A stretch of 64,000 bases of DNA from Streptomyces tsukubensis (GTDB taxonomy: Bacteria > Actinomycetota > Actinomycetes > Streptomycetales > Streptomycetaceae). The DNA is taken from contig NZ_CP045178.1 of NCBI RefSeq assembly GCF_009296025.1, positions 5,084,001 to 5,148,000 of the forward strand, given 5' to 3'. Positions 25,957-34,123 of this stretch are shown here, one piece after another (the first letter of the stretch is position 1; each line of letters opens with the position of its first letter). The translations under genes and the position numbers were made by a program. The notes beneath the pieces were generated by a model. It saw nothing but the letters and a program-made list of their open reading frames with translations, was not told the DNA's origin and searched no databases.

Positions 25957-26012
25957 GTCAGCCGTCAGCCGTCAGCCGTCAGCCGTCAGCCGTCAGCCGT
26001 CAGCCGTCAGCC
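25957..26012. repeat. (GTCAGCC)8 heptanucleotide repeat in the asp23/sigma divergent gap
   Basis: Eight perfect 7-bp units occupy the divergent regulatory gap between the Asp23 operon (start 25823) and the ECF sigma gene (start about 26113). Any change in copy number would move the two promoter regions relative to each other by about two thirds of a helical turn per unit. Confidence 0.97.
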
Positions 26013-26112
26013 GTCCCGAGTCGGTGGCGGCCCGTGCGTGACGATCGGCCGCCGGGCGGGTCCAAGTGCCCGGGGGTGACGCGGAACGTGGTGCGTGGAG
26101 AGGAGCGGTCGA

Positions 26113-26823
26113 TTGCCCGGGGACGTGGACGGGGACGTGGGCGGGGCCCGTCCGTCATGGCGCGCGCGGCCCACGCGGGCGTACGACGGTGACGGGGCGC
26201 ACGGGGCTAACGGCGCTGACGGGGCGTACAGCGACAACGGGGCCCTCGACGCCGACGAGGCGTACGACACCGACGGGGCGTACAGCGCTGACGACGCGCT
26301 GCTCGTGGTGCGGGCCAAGGAAGGGGACGAGGGCGCCTTCGAGACACTGGTACGCAGGCACGGCCCCGAACTGCTCCGGCTCGCGGTGCGCGTGGTCGGT
26401 GAGCGCGGGGCGGCGGAGGACGCGGTGCAGGAGGCGTTCGTGAGCGCGTGGCGGCGGTTGCCCGATTTCCGCGGGGACGCCGCTTTCCGCACGTGGATGC
26501 ACCGGATCGTCACCAACCGCTGCCTCAACGCACTCCGTGCCCGGCGCCCCTTCACCGACCTGGACGCCGTCGCGGAGACGGCCGCACCGGCGCACGAGGG
26601 ATCCCCCGCCCGCGCGGCCGAGGCGGAGGCCGCGCTGCGGGACCTCTCCGCCGCACTCGACCGGCTCTCCCCCGAACAACGAGCCTGCTGGGCGCTGCGG
26701 GAACTGCACGGCCTGTCGTACGAGGACATCGCGGAAGCGGTCGGGATCAGCCAGCAGGCGGTCCGCGGCCGGATCTTCCGTGCACGGCGCTCCCTGACGG
26801 AGGCGATGAGCGCATGGCGTTGA
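26113..26823 (+). CDS. ECF-type RNA polymerase sigma factor
   Basis: A sigma-70 family extracytoplasmic-function factor of about 236 residues. Region 2 is at about 62-140 (ALLVVRAKEGDEGAFETLVRR, AEDAVQEAFVSAWRRLPDFRG, FRTWMHRIVTNRCLNALR). Region 4 is at about 172-230 (LSPEQRACWALRELHGLSYEDIAEAVGISQQAVRGR). TTG at 26113 has GAGAGGAG seven bases upstream; GTG at 26095 is an alternative. The N-terminal 55 residues are an unusual Gly/Ala/Asp-rich extension. The stop lies inside the start region of the next gene (10-bp overlap), which encodes a zinc-finger anti-sigma-like protein. Confidence 0.9.
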   Translation: MPGDVDGDVGGARPSWRARPTRAYDGDGAHGANGADGAYSDNGALDADEAYDTDGAYSADDALLVVRAKEGDEGAFETLVRRHGPELLRLAVRVVGERGAAEDAVQEAFVSAWRRLPDFRGDAAFRTWMHRIVTNRCLNALRARRPFTDLDAVAETAAPAHEGSPARAAEAEAALRDLSAALDRLSPEQRACWALRELHGLSYEDIAEAVGISQQAVRGRIFRARRSLTEAMSAWR

Positions 26824-27722
26824 ACCTGGGACCCGCGCCGAGCGAAGGCGAACCCGACGGCGAACCGGACGACAGCCTTCCGTGCGGCAGGAGACTGGAG
26901 GAGGTCTGGGCGGCGTACGACAGCGGTCACGTGGCGGACGACCCGCACCTGTCCGCCTGCCGGCACTGCGTGGCAGCCCTGGCGGAACTCCGCGGCCTCG
27001 AAGCGCTGGTCGGCCACGCCCGGCAGGCCGAGGACGCGCGGAGCCCGCAGGACACGGCGGGGCTCACCGCCCGCGTCATGGACGTCGTACGCCTCGAACT
27101 GCGCCCCGGCCGCACGCTGCCGCTCGGCCTGCCCGACGAACCGGGGCCGTTCGGCGCGGAGCACGAGGCCGGGGGACACCACGAGTACGACGGGCGCGGT
27201 CAGTACGGCGAGTACGACCGTCGCGGCGAGCACGACGGGCACGACGAGTGTGACGATGCCGACGAGTACGACGACGCCGACGACTGGATCGTGGAAGCTG
27301 CGGCGGCCAAGACCTTCAGGGCCGCCGTCGACGCGCTCCCCGGTGTCCGGGCGGGAAGCTGCCTGATCGCCCCGCTCGCCGCACCGCCACCGGGCGGCTC
27401 ACGGACACCCGCACGGGGCCCCGTCGGAGTACGGCTCGAAGTGGCCGCCGACCCGCGGTGGAACCTGCGCGAACTGGCTGACCTGGCACGGGAACGGATC
27501 GCGGAGGCGGCGCGGGACCGGCTCGGCCTGGACGTGCGCACGGTGGATGTCACGATCGCCGACCTGCTCGGCCCGGCCGCCGTCGACCCGGCAACCGTTC
27601 CGGGCCCGTACGGCACGGGCGGCCCTGACGGAACGGAGGACGCCGGACGGACGGCCGGCCCCTCGCCGCGGAACGGATCCGCGGGTCCCGCCGGCACCGA
27701 CACCAGGAGGAGCGAGAAATGA
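26814..27722 (+). CDS. Zinc-finger anti-sigma-like protein fused to an Asp23-like domain
   Basis: A 302-residue soluble protein. Near the N-terminus His45, Cys49 and Cys52 form the H-x3-C-x2-C signature of ZAS anti-sigma domains (DPHLSACRHC), followed by a helical region to about 100. An acidic Asp/Glu/His/Tyr-rich linker covers 118-158. Residues 160-258 resemble an Asp23/Gls24 domain (VGVRLEVAADPRWNLRELAD and LGLDVRTVDVTIADLL). No transmembrane segment is visible. It overlaps the sigma gene by 10 bp and the next Asp23 gene by 4 bp. I infer a cognate anti-sigma factor whose sensor is an Asp23 fold. Confidence 0.78.
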   Translation: MALNLGPAPSEGEPDGEPDDSLPCGRRLEEVWAAYDSGHVADDPHLSACRHCVAALAELRGLEALVGHARQAEDARSPQDTAGLTARVMDVVRLELRPGRTLPLGLPDEPGPFGAEHEAGGHHEYDGRGQYGEYDRRGEHDGHDECDDADEYDDADDWIVEAAAAKTFRAAVDALPGVRAGSCLIAPLAAPPPGGSRTPARGPVGVRLEVAADPRWNLRELADLARERIAEAARDRLGLDVRTVDVTIADLLGPAAVDPATVPGPYGTGGPDGTEDAGRTAGPSPRNGSAGPAGTDTRRSEK

Positions 27723-28063
27723 CCAGACAGCAGACCCGCGTCCTGCTGGAGCAGGCCGCGGCCACCGTGGCCCGTACCGTACCCGGCGTCGCCTGCCTCC
27801 AGCCGGGCCTGGCCGACCTGCTGCGGAGCGGCGCGCGCCGCACGGCCCCCGGTGAGTCGACGTCAGGGGCGCGCGCCTCGTACCGGGCGGCCACCGGCGT
27901 CTGGCGGATCGAGCTGAGGATCACCGTCCTGGACGGCTACAGAGCCGTCGACGTGACGCGCGCGGTAAGGGCCGCGGTGACCGACATGACGGGCGGGAAC
28001 GGGTCCGACCCGGGCGGCGAACCGAGGGTCGAGGTCACGGTGACGGTGACGGGCATCCTCTGA
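27719..28063 (+). CDS. Small Asp23/Gls24-like protein
   Basis: A 114-residue protein with one Asp23-like domain: a helix (VLLEQAAATVARTVPGVACLQPG), a variable loop, the strand WRIELRITVLDGY, the helix VDVTRAVRAAVTDM and the final strand PRVEVTVTVTGIL. The ATG overlaps the stop of the ZAS-Asp23 gene (ATGA), making it the third member of the sigma operon. It could pair with the Asp23 domain of its neighbour or with the divergent Asp23 operon products. Confidence 0.83.
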   Translation: MTRQQTRVLLEQAAATVARTVPGVACLQPGLADLLRSGARRTAPGESTSGARASYRAATGVWRIELRITVLDGYRAVDVTRAVRAAVTDMTGGNGSDPGGEPRVEVTVTVTGIL

Positions 28064-28174
28064 GGCCCTTGACCACCGGCGCCGAACCGTTCACTCCGTC
28101 TGCCGCCAATCGGTGGCGAGGTGGCGGCCCTGGTGGTCCCTGCGGGCGGGCCTGGCATGCCTGACGGTCCGGTC

Positions 28175-28798
28175 CTACTGCTTTCCGGTGCCGACCGGGT
28201 CCACGAAGACCTTGCCGTCGGCGCCGACGGGGAGACTGAGGTCGGTCGACAGGGCCTTGGAGTGGGTCTCGTTGGGCGGGGTGACCTCGATGGCGCTGAC
28301 GTACACGCCGTCCTCGCCGTCCTGCTTCTCCGGGTAGTGGAGGGTGAAACGGGTCGACTCGCCGGGCTTGATGGCTACGGCCGGGGCGGCGAGGTCGCTG
28401 CGCTCGGCGCTGAGGGGCCCGGAGGCGTCCTGGGACCTGAGGTCGACGCCGGGAAAGCCCTTGAGCGAGCAGGCGTCTCCACCGGTGTTCTTGAAGCTGA
28501 CTATGAGTGTGCCCTGCCCCATGCCGTGCGCGGTGCCGAAGTCGAGGTCGGCCGTCTTGCAGGTACCGGCGGTGATCTGTCCACCACCACTGCCCTCGGC
28601 GGACTGCGTGGTGACCGAGTCCTTGCCGGCGTTGGTGGCGTGGTGCTTGCCGGCGGAATCGGACGAGGAGGAGGACGAGGACGAGGAGGACCCGGAGTCG
28701 TTCGCGCCCGAGGCGGAGTTGTCGCCCCCCTGGCAAGCGGTGAGGGAGAGACCGGCGGTGAGGGCCAGGGCGGCGAGCGTGAGCTTCTTGGCGCGCAT
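28175..28798 (-). CDS. DUF4232 domain lipoprotein
   Basis: A 207-residue lipoprotein with lipobox LTAC (Cys22). It then has a Ser-rich linker including ten consecutive serines, and a DUF4232 domain from about 75 to 205 (CKTADLDF, FKNTGGDACSLKGFPGVDL, ending LSLPVGADGKVFVDPVG). Two cysteines in the domain are placed as in other DUF4232 proteins, suggesting a disulfide. It is a paralogue of the lipoprotein at 2657-3376. It is convergent with the Asp23 sigma operon. Role unknown. Confidence 0.88.
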   Translation of the reverse strand: MRAKKLTLAALALTAGLSLTACQGGDNSASGANDSGSSSSSSSSSSDSAGKHHATNAGKDSVTTQSAEGSGGGQITAGTCKTADLDFGTAHGMGQGTLIVSFKNTGGDACSLKGFPGVDLRSQDASGPLSAERSDLAAPAVAIKPGESTRFTLHYPEKQDGEDGVYVSAIEVTPPNETHSKALSTDLSLPVGADGKVFVDPVGTGKQ

Positions 28799-29249
28799 TG
28801 TTCGTTCCTTTGCGGTGGGGGCGCGATCGGTCCGGGCGACCGACGTCCGTGGTCGGTACCGTCCACCCGGCCCGAGTACGGGTTGCTGATCGAGTACGAG
28901 TCACTGATCGAGTACGGCTTACTGATCAAGAGGACCCACCCGGCCGCCGAACCGTTCCGCTCCACCGGCCCCTCATACATGCCTGTTACATCCGCCCACG
29001 GAAACCGATGGCACCACCACATCCCCCACACAGCCGGAGCCTCAGGGCCCCCTCGACCTCACACCGCCGCCCGGCCCGAGGAATGGGGTCCGAGGGGCAA
29101 GGGAAGCACCACGCCGGGCACGCGTCACCGCGGGCAGGACCATGGCTTGACGGTTCGCACCGCGAGGTCGGGCCCCCATGAGCCGCTGGGACAGTTCCGT
29201 AACGAGGTGGGCCTTGAAGATCATGGGTGATGTGGCTTAAGAGGTCCAT

Positions 29250-29444
29250 GGCTGGTCCACCGCGAGGGCGGAGCCCAGGTCATCGGCGTGGGCCTCGGGA
29301 ACGACCGCAGTTCAGGCTCTGACCGCTGCGGGAGCCGACCACGTCATTGCCGATCCGAAACGGACCGTCCTTGCTGATCCGCCGTACGCGGAAAGGGTTC
29401 TGACGTTGATTCACACGAAAGTCCAGGATTTCCTCGCCGAGTAA
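29250..29444 (+). pseudogene. Possible 3' remnant of a HAD-like hydrolase gene
   Basis: Upstream, one frame reads HREGGAQVIGVGLGNDR. After an apparent frame change near 29310, another frame reads QALTAAGADHVIADP and continues 30 codons to TAA at 29442. The combination resembles the C-terminal end of haloacid-dehalogenase phosphatases (VGVG followed by AAGADHVI). There is no start codon, no ribosome-binding site and an internal frameshift. The identification is by eye and tentative. Confidence 0.3.
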
Positions 29445-29514
29445 CGGGCGGACCCGTACCCGCCGAATTTCCGGGCCAGCGCGGCCTCTGGAACAGCGTG
29501 GTTCCCGCATGCGA

Positions 29515-29542
29515 AAGGGCGAGGCCCCAAGACCCCGCCCTT
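29515..29542 (-). terminator. Hairpin downstream of the 29560 gene
   Basis: Arms AAGGGCG (29515-29521) and CGCCCTT (29536-29542) pair across a G/C-rich loop that can itself partly pair. On the minus strand it is followed by TTCG. It lies 18 bp past the stop codon of the minus-strand gene. Confidence 0.55.
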
Positions 29543-29559
29543 GCCGGTAAAACCCCAGC

Positions 29560-30186
29560 TCACGGCCACACCAAGCAATAAGGCTGATGCCCCGCCTCAT
29601 GCAGCCGATGCGAGAAGTCCTGCCATTCGTGCAGCAACTGGTAGACGTTGTACGCGTCGCGGGGACCGCCCCTGTCCGGGACCGTGGACCAGATGAAAGC
29701 GGCGGCGCCGACCGATTCCTCGCCCACGCCGCGCAGCGGGTCGACCACGGTCATCGGGAGTTTCACCACCGCGTAGTCCGGGTGCAGGACGACGAGTTCC
29801 AGCGGGGGGACCTTGTACAGGGGTACGCCTTCGATGCCGGTGAGGACCATCGCGGCCACCGTCTCCGGCTTTATCTTCGTGAACATTCCGCCGGTGCCGA
29901 GCTCGTCGCCGCCCAGCTCCTCCGGGCGCATGGAGATCGGCACGCGTGCGGCCGTGGCTCCGTCAGGGGCCCCGAAGTATTTGTAGGTCACCCCCACTCG
30001 GCCACTCCTGCTTCCCGCCCGAGCCCGAGCCGTCTCGCCCTGAGCCATGTCGGCCTGGGCCGTATCGGCCCGTGCCGCCTCGCTCTGTGCTTTCGCCGCC
30101 TCGGCCTCGCGCCGGTGCCTTCCCCGCCGGGCACGCCGGGGACCCAGGTCATCGGTCCCCTCGCCCGGTCCGCCACCGCGATGCAT
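29560..30186 (-). CDS. Conserved-looking protein of unknown function
   Basis: About 208 residues. The first 75 are charged and low complexity, with repeated Ala-Arg/Ala-Gln units (ADTAQADMAQGETARARAG). A folded region follows from about 82, beginning VGVTYKYFGAPDGATAARVP, then LELVVLHPDYAVVKLPMTVVDP, and ending with an aromatic C-terminus (NVYQLLHEWQDFSHRLHEAGH). I do not recognise the family. It has no signal peptide or membrane segment. ATG at 30186 has GGTGGAG very close; a GTG at 30216 is an alternative. It is divergent from hemL. Confidence 0.7.
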   Translation of the reverse strand: MHRGGGPGEGTDDLGPRRARRGRHRREAEAAKAQSEAARADTAQADMAQGETARARAGSRSGRVGVTYKYFGAPDGATAARVPISMRPEELGGDELGTGGMFTKIKPETVAAMVLTGIEGVPLYKVPPLELVVLHPDYAVVKLPMTVVDPLRGVGEESVGAAAFIWSTVPDRGGPRDAYNVYQLLHEWQDFSHRLHEAGHQPYCLVWP

Positions 30187-30324
30187 ATCTCCACCCGACT
30201 GCTTTTCTGGGCCCACGACCCCCGCCGCGCAACCCGATCATCGTGACAGTGACCTCCCCCACGGCCGTCCGCCGAAACGTGCGGTGAAACACCAGTCCGC
30301 AAGTTGTGCGACGGCTCTGACACC

Positions 30325-31659
30325 ATGGCTCGTGTGAGCTATCAGTACGCAAGCCCAGTTTCGCAGACGCTCTTCGACCGTGCGGCCCGTGTGACGCCCG
30401 GCGGCGTGAACTCCCCCGTACGCGCGTTCCGCGCGGTGGGCGGTACGCCCCGGTTCATGGTGTCAGGTAACGGTCCGTACCTGACCGACGCCGACGGCCG
30501 TGAATACGTCGACCTCGTGTGCTCCTGGGGGCCCATGATCCTCGGCCACTCGCGTCCCGAGGTCATCGCGGCCGTTCAGGAGGCCGTCGCGCGCGGCACC
30601 TCGTTCGGTACGCCGGGGGAGGGCGAGGTCGAACTCGCCGAGGAAATCGTCGGGCGCGTCGCCCCCGTCGAGCAGGTGCGGCTGGTCTCCTCGGGCACCG
30701 AGGCGACCATGTCCGCCATCCGCCTCGCCCGCGGGTTCACCGGCCGCCCGAAGATCATCAAGTTCGCCGGCTGCTACCACGGTCACGTCGACGCGCTGCT
30801 CGCGGCGGCCGGGTCGGGGGTCGCCACCCTCGGCCTGCCCGACACGCCCGGAGTGACCGGCGCCCAGGCCGGCGACACGATCGTGCTGCCGTACAACGAT
30901 CTCGACTCGGTGCGCGCCGCCTTCGCCGCGCGGCCGGGCGAGATCGCCTGTGTGATCACCGAAGCCGTGCCCGGCAACATGGGGATGGTGCCGCCGCGCG
31001 ACGGTTTCAACGCGGGGCTCAAGGAGCTGTGCGAGGCCAACGGCGCGCTCTACATCTCCGACGAGGTCATGACCGGCTTCCGTACGAGCAAGGCCGGCTG
31101 GTACGGGATCGACGGTGTGGTGCCCGACCTGATGACCTTCGGCAAGGTCATGGGCGGTGGCTTTCCCGCCGCCGCGTTCGGCGGGCGCGCGGACATCATG
31201 GACCACCTCGCTCCGGTGGGCCCCGTCTACCAGGCGGGCACCCTCTCGGGTAACCCGGTCGCGACCGCCGCGGGCGTCGCCCAGCTCCGCCTCCTCGACG
31301 ACGCCGCCTACGCGAAGATCGACGCGGTCTCCGAGCAGCTGCGGCAGCTCGTCACCGAGGCGCTGACCAAGGAGGGCGTCGCGCACCGGGTGCAGAACGC
31401 GTCCAACATGTTCTCCGTCTTCTTCACCGCCGACGAGGTGCGCGACTACGACGACGCGAAGCAACAGGAAGCCTTCCGCTTCACCCCGTTCTTCCACTCG
31501 ATGCTCTCCCAGGGCGTCTACCTTCCGCCCTCTGCCTTCGAGTGCTGGTTCGTCTCGACCGCGCACGACGACCGTGCCGTCGAGCGGATCGCCGAGGCCC
31601 TGCCGGCTGCCGCCCGCGCCGCCGCCCAGGCCACCCCTGACCCGGAAGCGGCCGCATGA
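30325..31659 (+). CDS. hemL: Glutamate-1-semialdehyde 2,1-aminomutase
   Basis: A 444-residue PLP enzyme of fold type I that converts glutamate-1-semialdehyde to 5-aminolevulinate, the committed precursor of haem and other tetrapyrroles. Characteristic elements are [10 protein letters not shown] (26-35), [16 protein letters not shown] (122-137), [10 protein letters not shown], and the cofactor lysine at 274 in [17 protein letters not shown]. The ATG at 30325 matches the family N-terminus. The stop overlaps the next ORF (ATGA), coupling it to a histidine phosphatase. Its closeness to cytochrome c maturation and menaquinone genes is functionally coherent. Confidence 0.97.
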   Translation: MARVSYQYASPVSQTLFDRAARVTPGGVNSPVRAFRAVGGTPRFMVSGNGPYLTDADGREYVDLVCSWGPMILGHSRPEVIAAVQEAVARGTSFGTPGEGEVELAEEIVGRVAPVEQVRLVSSGTEATMSAIRLARGFTGRPKIIKFAGCYHGHVDALLAAAGSGVATLGLPDTPGVTGAQAGDTIVLPYNDLDSVRAAFAARPGEIACVITEAVPGNMGMVPPRDGFNAGLKELCEANGALYISDEVMTGFRTSKAGWYGIDGVVPDLMTFGKVMGGGFPAAAFGGRADIMDHLAPVGPVYQAGTLSGNPVATAAGVAQLRLLDDAAYAKIDAVSEQLRQLVTEALTKEGVAHRVQNASNMFSVFFTADEVRDYDDAKQQEAFRFTPFFHSMLSQGVYLPPSAFECWFVSTAHDDRAVERIAEALPAAARAAAQATPDPEAAA

Positions 31660-32489
31660 GCGAGCGGAGCGGCGCCGGAGCCCCGGACCCCAACAGAACC
31701 CCCGACCACAACAGAAGAGATGAAGAGGCCGCTGTGAACGAGGTGCACGAGAACGGCGCGGTACGTGGCGCGGGCGGACGCGGGAGCGACATCACCGTCG
31801 TCCACGTCATGCGCCACGGTGAGGTCGAGAACCCGGAGGGCGTGCTGTACGGCAGGCTGCCCGGCTACCACCTCTCCGCGCTCGGCAGGGACATGGCCGA
31901 CCGGGTCGCGGAGTCCCTGGCCTCCCGTGACATCACGCATGTGGTGGCCTCCCCGCTGGAGCGGGCCCAGGAGACGGCCACCCCGCTGGCCAAGTCGCAC
32001 GGGCTCGACCTCGCCACGGACAACCGTCTGATCGAGGCGGAGAACGTCTTCCAGGGGAAGACCTTCGGTGTCGGCGACGGCGCCCTGAAGAACCCGGAGA
32101 ACTGGAAGTACCTGGTCAACCCGTTCCAGCCGTCCTGGGGCGAGCCCTACATCGAGCAGGTCGTACGGATGATGGGGGCGCTGGACACCGCGCGGGACGC
32201 CGCCAGGGGACACGAGGCGGTCTGCGTCAGCCACCAGCTCCCGATCTGGATCCTGCGCAGCTTCGTCGAGCGCAGGCGGCTCTGGCACGACCCGCGCAAG
32301 CGGCAGTGCACCCTCGCCTCACTGACGAGCTTCACCTACCGGGGCGACAAGATCGTTTCTGTGGGCTACTCGGAGCCCGCCCTCGACCTGGTCCCGGCCC
32401 ATCTGCGGGCCGGCGCCAAGCCGGGCAGGACCGGCAAGGGCGCCGGGCGGGGGCAGGGTCAGGGACAGTCCAAGGCGTTCGGGGCCTGA
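31656..32489 (+). CDS. Histidine phosphatase family protein (phosphoglycerate mutase-like)
   Basis: A 277-residue protein of the phosphoglycerate mutase/acid phosphatase superfamily. The catalytic RHGE motif is at about residue 51 ([14 protein letters not shown]), [12 protein letters not shown] follows, then [12 protein letters not shown], and the second histidine lies in [11 protein letters not shown] near 190. The first 40 residues are low complexity. A GTG at 31735 could also start translation. The C-terminal tail is Gly/Gln/Lys-rich. It is translationally coupled to hemL; substrate (phosphosugar, nucleotide or protein) is not predictable. Confidence 0.9.
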   Translation: MSERSGAGAPDPNRTPDHNRRDEEAAVNEVHENGAVRGAGGRGSDITVVHVMRHGEVENPEGVLYGRLPGYHLSALGRDMADRVAESLASRDITHVVASPLERAQETATPLAKSHGLDLATDNRLIEAENVFQGKTFGVGDGALKNPENWKYLVNPFQPSWGEPYIEQVVRMMGALDTARDAARGHEAVCVSHQLPIWILRSFVERRRLWHDPRKRQCTLASLTSFTYRGDKIVSVGYSEPALDLVPAHLRAGAKPGRTGKGAGRGQGQGQSKAFGA

Positions 32490-32827
32490 CGCGGGCTCTG
32501 CCGACGCCCGATCGGCGATCGGCGATCCCCGGTCCCGGCCCCCGTTCCCCACAGAGCGCGAACGTTTCCTCCACCGGACGGGCGCCCCGCCCCCGACTGC
32601 CTGTCCAGGGGCGCCCGCAGGCTCGGTGGCACCTACAGGAACACTGGCGCACCCCCGCACCCCCGCACCACCCGCAGCGGGGCGCGTTCCTGCCTCGCTA
32701 CTCCGAATGATTTACATATTTTCTTTTAATAGTCATAACTTCCCATGAACCACCGTGTCCGTCGCGCCATCTAAATGAACGTCTGACTTATATGGACGTT
32801 CAGCGACGAACCGGGATGGTGTGGTGC
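32490..32827. other. 338-bp gap with an AT-rich promoter region
   Basis: The first 210 bp are ordinary GC-rich sequence. From about 32705 to 32800 the DNA becomes strikingly AT-rich (TTTACATATTTTCTTTTAAT). It ends in an inverted repeat at 32776-32802 near the start of the deacetylase-like lipoprotein gene. No ORF, tRNA or terminator was recognised. Confidence 0.7.
32776..32802. promoter_or_regulatory. Inverted repeat with 8-bp arms near the deacetylase lipoprotein start
   Basis: TGAACGTC (32776-32783) and GACGTTCA (32795-32802) are perfect complements separated by an 11-bp AT-rich spacer containing TTATAT. It lies in an AT-rich promoter-like segment just upstream of, or overlapping, the possible start codons, as an operator would. 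Confidence 0.5.
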
Positions 32828-34123
32828 ATGCGGGACGAAAGCCGGAATCTTTCACGCAGGGGGCTCATTGGGCTCGGCGCCGCGGCGGCCGCGGCCCCCG
32901 TGCTCGCGGCTTGCGGATCGGCTGACGGACCGGGGGACAGTCAAGGCCGGAAGGTCAGCGGTGGCAGCGATCCCGAGGGCGCGGGGCCCCAGCAGGGCGG
33001 CAGACCGGAGCGGCTCATCGGCGACGGCTCCACCGCCCGTACGGGCAAGCAGCCCCGCCAGCCGAAGGATCCCGTCCCCCTCGAACCCGGCGAGACCCCG
33101 CCGCAGTTCGTCGTCTTCTCCTGGGACGGAGCCGGCGAGGTCGGCAACGGGCTCTTCCCCCGGTTCCTGAAGCTCGCCAAGGACCACGACGCGCGGATGA
33201 CCTTCTTCCTCTCCGGGCTCTACCTGCTGCCCGAGTCGAAGAAACGTCTGTACAGCCCGCCGAACAACGCCGTCGGCGCCTCCGACATCGGCTACCTGAC
33301 CGACGGCCACATCAAGGAGACGCTCACCTACGTCAGGAAAGCGTGGCTGGACGGGCACGAGATCGGCACCCACTTCAACGGCCACTTCTGCGCGGGCACG
33401 GGATCCGTCGCGAACTGGACGCCCGAGCAGTGGCGCAGCGAGATCGACCAGGCCGTGTCCTTCGTCACGAAGTGGCGCACCAACACCGGCTTCCACGACC
33501 TGCCCGCGCTGCCCTTCGACTACGGCAAGGAACTGGTCGGCGGTCGCACCCCCTGCCTGCTCGGCCAGGAGAACCTGCTGCCCACCGCCCGCGAGCTGGG
33601 CTGGCGCTACGACGCGAGCTCACCAGGCGGCACACAGCGCTGGCCGCGCAAGCGCCAAGGGGTGTGGGACTTCCCGCTCCAGGCCGTGCCCTTCCCCGGG
33701 CACTCCTTCGAGCCGCTGTCCATGGACTACAACATCATGTTCAACCAGTCCCGCAACACCACCCGCGCCCCCGCCCACAACTACCCGGCCTGGCGCGAGC
33801 AGGCGTCGGGCGCCTACCTCGCCGGGTTCAAACGCGCCTACAGGACCAACCGTGCTCCGCTCTTCATCGGCAACCACTTCGAGGAGTGGAACGGCGGCAT
33901 CTACATGGACGCGGCCGAGGAGGCGCTGAAGGGCATGGCGGGCCGCCCCGACGTACGGCTCGTCTCCTTCAAGCAGTTCACCGACTGGCTGGACGTCCAG
34001 AGCCCGGCCGTACTGGCCAAGCTCCAGGGCCTGGACGTGGGCGAGCGCCCGGCGGGCGGCTGGACGTCGTACACACGCCAGACGAAGCGCCACTCCGGTA
34101 CAGGCGCGGGCGCGAGCACCTGA
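32828..34123 (+). CDS. Tat-type lipoprotein with polysaccharide deacetylase-like domain
   Basis: A 431-residue exported protein. NLSRRGLIGLG is a twin-arginine motif and LAAC a lipobox (Cys29). A Gly/Gln/Arg-rich linker extends to about 85. The catalytic region starts VVFSWDGAGE (replacing the TFDDG motif of NodB deacetylases). DARMTFFLSGLYLL follows, then the metal-site-like HEIGTHFNGHFCAG near 185. Later elements are GWRYDASSPGG and the C-terminal PLFIGNHFEEWNGG. The substituted NodB motif makes metal binding and activity uncertain. Starts at 32792 and 32816 are also in frame. Its stop codon lies in a 13-bp repeat array. Confidence 0.8.
   Translation: MRDESRNLSRRGLIGLGAAAAAAPVLAACGSADGPGDSQGRKVSGGSDPEGAGPQQGGRPERLIGDGSTARTGKQPRQPKDPVPLEPGETPPQFVVFSWDGAGEVGNGLFPRFLKLAKDHDARMTFFLSGLYLLPESKKRLYSPPNNAVGASDIGYLTDGHIKETLTYVRKAWLDGHEIGTHFNGHFCAGTGSVANWTPEQWRSEIDQAVSFVTKWRTNTGFHDLPALPFDYGKELVGGRTPCLLGQENLLPTARELGWRYDASSPGGTQRWPRKRQGVWDFPLQAVPFPGHSFEPLSMDYNIMFNQSRNTTRAPAHNYPAWREQASGAYLAGFKRAYRTNRAPLFIGNHFEEWNGGIYMDAAEEALKGMAGRPDVRLVSFKQFTDWLDVQSPAVLAKLQGLDVGERPAGGWTSYTRQTKRHSGTGAGAST

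Larger units (their letters stand above)
28799..29559. other. 761-bp gap with decayed sequence
   Basis: Near 28870-28930 a 13-bp motif CTGATCGAGTACG recurs three times imperfectly. The 28950-29240 stretch has no ORF with believable composition. A possible HAD-hydrolase remnant occupies about 29250-29444, and a terminator hairpin for the next minus-strand gene sits at 29515-29542. GC content and codon bias are weaker here than in flanking genes, consistent with degeneration. Confidence 0.55.

Noticed and set aside
20363..26012. Possible CRISPR arrays
   Set aside because: The repeats are 7-8 bp direct tandem units without unique spacers, and no cas gene is present.
28121..29230. 369-codon plus-strand frame
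   Set aside because: It is antisense to the DUF4232 lipoprotein and then runs through a degenerate gap without coding bias.
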